Shown here piece after piece: positions 23,394-25,645 of a stretch of DNA of 25,645 nt (positions are counted from its first letter, which is position 1; each line of letters begins with the position of its first letter). Position numbers and translations under genes: made by a program. The notes beneath the pieces were generated by a model. The model saw only the letters and a list, made by a program, of their open reading frames with translations. It had not been told where the DNA came from and made no database searches. Origin of the DNA: Hyella sp964606015 (GTDB lineage: Bacteria > Cyanobacteriota > Cyanobacteriia > Cyanobacteriales > Xenococcaceae); the NCBI GenBank assembly GCA_964606015.1, contig CAZSEZ010000027.1, positions 1 through 25,645 on the forward strand, given 5' to 3'.

Positions 23394-24125
23394 CTACAAG
23401 GCTCCACCACTGGGCATAATCGTCAAAGATTCAATTGTTGCCTGTGGGGGCAACAAGACAGTATGAAGAATTGACTGAGCCACTATCTCTGGAGTTAGCA
23501 TTGCCTCTCGATTTAGATCAGCATCTACCGTATCTGTATCCCAGATAGGAGTATTGACCGCACCTGGAGAAATCGCCACAGCTCTAATACCATTGGCTCT
23601 CTCTTCGATAGCAAGGGTTTTTGTCAGTGCGACAACACCCGCTTTGCTAACACCGTAAGCACCCCACTCAGGAAAAGCGTTGTTCGCTGCAATAGATGCC
23701 ACGTTGACAATAGTTCCTTGGTTACGCTGGCGCATTGCGGGCAAAACCCCCAAAATGCACTGGAATACGCTGTTAAGGTTCAAATCTATTACTTGCTGCC
23801 AATCTGCTAAAGAAGTATTCGCAAGTGTGCTAGTATACCCCATTCCTGCGTTGTTAACGAGAATATCTACTTGTCCAAGATCTTTTGCGATCGCAGATAT
23901 CTGCTCTTTAACTTCCTCAATTTGGGACAAATCGACTTGGTAAATTAGTGCCTCTACCCCTTCAGCGTGAGCCGCTTCTGCTACTGCTTTGAGCTTGTCC
24001 AAAGAACGGCCGATTAGAGCGACATCAATCCCAGCACGGGCAAAATTAATAGCAACAGCTTTACCAATTCCGCTACTGGCTCCAGTAATAATTGCTCTAA
24101 GCTTATTTGGGGGAGGATTTTCCAT
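23394..24125 (-). CDS. short-chain dehydrogenase/reductase (SDR)
   Basis: A 243-residue classical SDR. The cofactor loop TGASSGIG is at 14-21, the NNAG motif at 91-94, and the catalytic triad S144, Y157 and K161 is intact. GRSLDK at 39-44 places an Arg after the second strand, favouring NADPH. Substrate is not predictable. It lies between accA and folE on the same strand, a grouping I recall from other cyanobacteria, but whether the pairing with folE reflects a pterin reaction is unknown. Confidence 0.88.
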   Translation of the reverse strand: MENPPPNKLRAIITGASSGIGKAVAINFARAGIDVALIGRSLDKLKAVAEAAHAEGVEALIYQVDLSQIEEVKEQISAIAKDLGQVDILVNNAGMGYTSTLANTSLADWQQVIDLNLNSVFQCILGVLPAMRQRNQGTIVNVASIAANNAFPEWGAYGVSKAGVVALTKTLAIEERANGIRAVAISPGAVNTPIWDTDTVDADLNREAMLTPEIVAQSILHTVLLPPQATIESLTIMPSGGAL

Positions 24126-24430
24126 ACCTGACGCTTAACTTTATAGGATTATTTGCGTAGATTTGCAGCACAGTAAATTAAATAAACTCAAATTGAGCTT
24201 AACCTGGCGATTATATGTTGAATGGATTAATTCTTTAATGATTCGGTGTTTTCGATTTACTACCAGTGACCTTACTGCAAACCTAGTTAGATAGTTGATA
24301 TATAAAATGCCAACATCAACGAGAAACACAATTAACTATCAGATTTAACCTTAAATCTAATGTAACAAAATGTTTCCTTGAAGATTATAGCATTCTCTCT
24401 CTTGCTAAAGTAGCCAATCCAATAGTCAGC
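24126..24430. other. accA-SDR intergenic region with candidate promoter and palindrome
   Basis: 305 bases without a gene. On the minus strand a perfect TATAAT at 24384-24389 lies downstream of accA and could drive the SDR and folE genes; the -35 region is weak (TACTTT). Some 25 bases further downstream is the palindrome AGATTTAA-CC-TTAAATCT (24341-24358), a possible operator. No RNA gene was recognised. Confidence 0.45.
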
Positions 24431-25417
24431 TTAGGAAGGAATCTCTCCTTGCTCAAAGACTCCCATCTTCCGAAATTTTTCATAGCGTAGTTTTTTTAGA
24501 TCTGCCGAGGGCATTGCAGATAGTGTATCAATACTTTTAGTGAGAGCATCTTTGAGAGTTGCAGCTGCTTTAATTGGCTCAGAATGGGCACCACTAGGGG
24601 GTTCTGCTAGAATTTCGTCAATCAGACCCAATCCTTTTAAGTCAGTAGCAGTAATCTTAAGTGCCAGAGCTGCTTGTCCTGATTTTTTGGCATCTTTCCA
24701 CAAAATAGCAGCACATGCCTCTGGACTCGCTACCGTATAAACCGAATGTTCGAACATGTAGAGATGGTCAGCTACACCGATTCCTAAGGCTCCACCAGAA
24801 CCGCCTTCACCAATTACTGTAGTGATAATAGGGACATCGTAGCTAAACATCTGGCGCAAGTTGAATGCGATCGCTTCTCCCTGACCGAGTTTTTCCGCTT
24901 CGACTCCTGCCCAAGCTCCTGGTGTATCGATAAAAGTCACAATGGGCATACCAAACTTATTGGCGTGATCCATCAGGCGCAGAGCTTTACGATAACCGCC
25001 AGGTGCAGCCATCCCAAAATTACGAGCTACATTATCTTTGGTATCTCGACCTTTCTGGTGTCCCAGAATTACTACGGGACGATCCTGAATGCGGGCAACA
25101 CCTCCTACCAAGGCAGGATCATCACTACCACCGCGATCTCCATGTAATTCGAGCCATTCGTCAGTAATAGCTTGGATGTAGTCTAGGGTACTAGGACGAC
25201 GAGGATGGCGAGCTAGCTGAAGTCTTTGAGCTGGAGTAAGACTACTAAAAATTTCTTGGCGTAAGACATCGGCTCTAGCTTCTAACTGAGCGATTTCTTT
25301 AGAGACATCAACCTGATTTTCATCGGCTAGTTCGCGAATTTGTTGGATTCTAGACTCTAGCTCTGATAAGGGTTTTTCAAAGTCTAAAAGAAAGTTTTTA
25401 CGCTCTGTTTTAGGCAT
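24431..25417 (-). CDS. accA: acetyl-CoA carboxylase carboxyltransferase alpha subunit
   Basis: A 328-residue AccA, which transfers carboxyl from carboxybiotin to acetyl-CoA as a heterotetramer with AccD in fatty acid synthesis. The N-terminal helical hairpin (LLDFEKPLSELESRIQQI) is followed by the crotonase-like core with LHGDRGGSDDPALVGGVAR, GHQKGRDTKDNVARNFGM, MPIVTFIDTPGAWAGVEAE and GEGGSGGALGIG, the latter forming the oxyanion-hole region. Length and motifs are full. It is divergent from the small ORF at 25467 with 49 bases between. Confidence 0.96.
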   Translation of the reverse strand: MPKTERKNFLLDFEKPLSELESRIQQIRELADENQVDVSKEIAQLEARADVLRQEIFSSLTPAQRLQLARHPRRPSTLDYIQAITDEWLELHGDRGGSDDPALVGGVARIQDRPVVILGHQKGRDTKDNVARNFGMAAPGGYRKALRLMDHANKFGMPIVTFIDTPGAWAGVEAEKLGQGEAIAFNLRQMFSYDVPIITTVIGEGGSGGALGIGVADHLYMFEHSVYTVASPEACAAILWKDAKKSGQAALALKITATDLKGLGLIDEILAEPPSGAHSEPIKAAATLKDALTKSIDTLSAMPSADLKKLRYEKFRKMGVFEQGEIPS

Positions 25418-25466
25418 AGGTCGTAAGTTAATTTATTTCAAGAGGTGGCACCGACAGTTTTATATT

Positions 25467-25625
25467 ATGCGCTATCAAGTCAGTATTGCTGAATTTATTC
25501 TTAATTTGCTGTTTTTAACAGATCAAAAATTGGTTTTAGGTCTAATTACTGCAAAATTGGGAGTTGCCATATTGCTATTAGTCTGCTATCCCTTAGTGGA
25601 GCTATTTACCCTTGACCCCAAATAA
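25467..25625 (+). CDS. small hydrophobic protein, unrecognised
   Basis: An ATG-started frame of 52 residues, with a hydrophobic second half (LGVAILLLVCYPLVELF) that would make one membrane helix. It is not a known family to me. Two points favour a real gene: it is the only uninterrupted frame in the gap upstream of accA, and its TAA overlaps the ATG of the following gene (TAATG), which implies coupling. No strong ribosome binding site is seen. Confidence 0.45.
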   Translation: MRYQVSIAEFILNLLFLTDQKLVLGLITAKLGVAILLLVCYPLVELFTLDPK

Positions 25626-25645
25626 TGCAAACGGAATCTCAATCT
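25625..25645 (+). CDS. start of a gene cut by the right window edge
   Basis: ATG at 25625 overlaps the stop of the upstream small ORF and reads MQTESQS to the window end. Too little is visible to identify the product. Confidence 0.4.

Noticed and set aside
24540..24740. Open frame antisense to accA
   Set aside because: A shadow of accA with no independent support.
1..25645. tRNA, rRNA, CRISPR array, transposase or phage genes
   Set aside because: No cloverleaf, regularly spaced repeat, DDE transposase or phage protein signature was found on either strand by reading.

Overview
The window is chromosomal DNA from a cyanobacterium. The evidence is the frequent HIP1 octamer (GCGATCGC, for example at 46-53, 21473-21480 and 22230-22237), cyanobacterial or plastid-type genes (sipA, ycf20, a PAP/fibrillin protein, plant-type glycerate kinase, a CYP110-like P450, a DnaK2-type chaperone) and a suf promoter carrying two SufR-type operators. 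Several degraded genes and no phage or transposase genes suggest an ordinary, slowly decaying genome. A 10-N run inside dnaK shows that this is a draft assembly. I cannot assign a genus.

Layout. 1-2519 (minus): an ArgRS-like protein cut by the window edge, downstream of a large methyltransferase of the DNA-phosphorothioation-associated family that carries the same domain on both sides of its catalytic core. 2518-3905 (plus): a uridine-phosphorylase-like enzyme and a DEDDh exonuclease; the first start codon overlaps that of the methyltransferase. 3906-6399 (minus): P450, a phytanoyl-CoA dioxygenase remnant, DedA and SipA. 6444-7043 (plus): PAP/fibrillin, divergent from sipA. 7129-7692: a Uma2 pseudogene broken by a nonsense codon and a 45-bp palindromic insertion. 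7726-11199 (minus): sufC-sufD-sufS without sufB, preceded by two CAAC-N6-GTTG sites exactly 40 bp apart. 11506-14563 (plus): a secreted small protein, a LOG/MoCo-carrier-like protein and an MscS-type channel with an in-frame stop. 14606-16461 (minus): ycf20, glycerate kinase and a DUF2809 membrane protein. 16634-19367 (plus): recR, whose homology begins at an ATT codon, and dnaK2.

19465-22341 is a small accessory island between dnaK and folE: a Phd/VapC-type toxin-antitoxin pair, a PadR regulator with an unrecognised downstream protein (with a HEPN-like RNxxxH motif), an anchored small protein, and a DUF433/DUF5615 pair inserted between that gene and an 84%-identical copy of its own 3' end. 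22559-25417 (minus) returns to housekeeping genes: folE, an SDR oxidoreductase and accA. The right edge holds a small membrane ORF overlapping the start of another gene.

The most interesting observations are the sufCDS unit with duplicated SufR operators but no sufB, the TA module bounded by a HIP1-edged partial gene duplication, the duplicated-domain methyltransferase, and the PadR operon with its HEPN-like candidate. I did not find a complete, clearly new multi-gene system.
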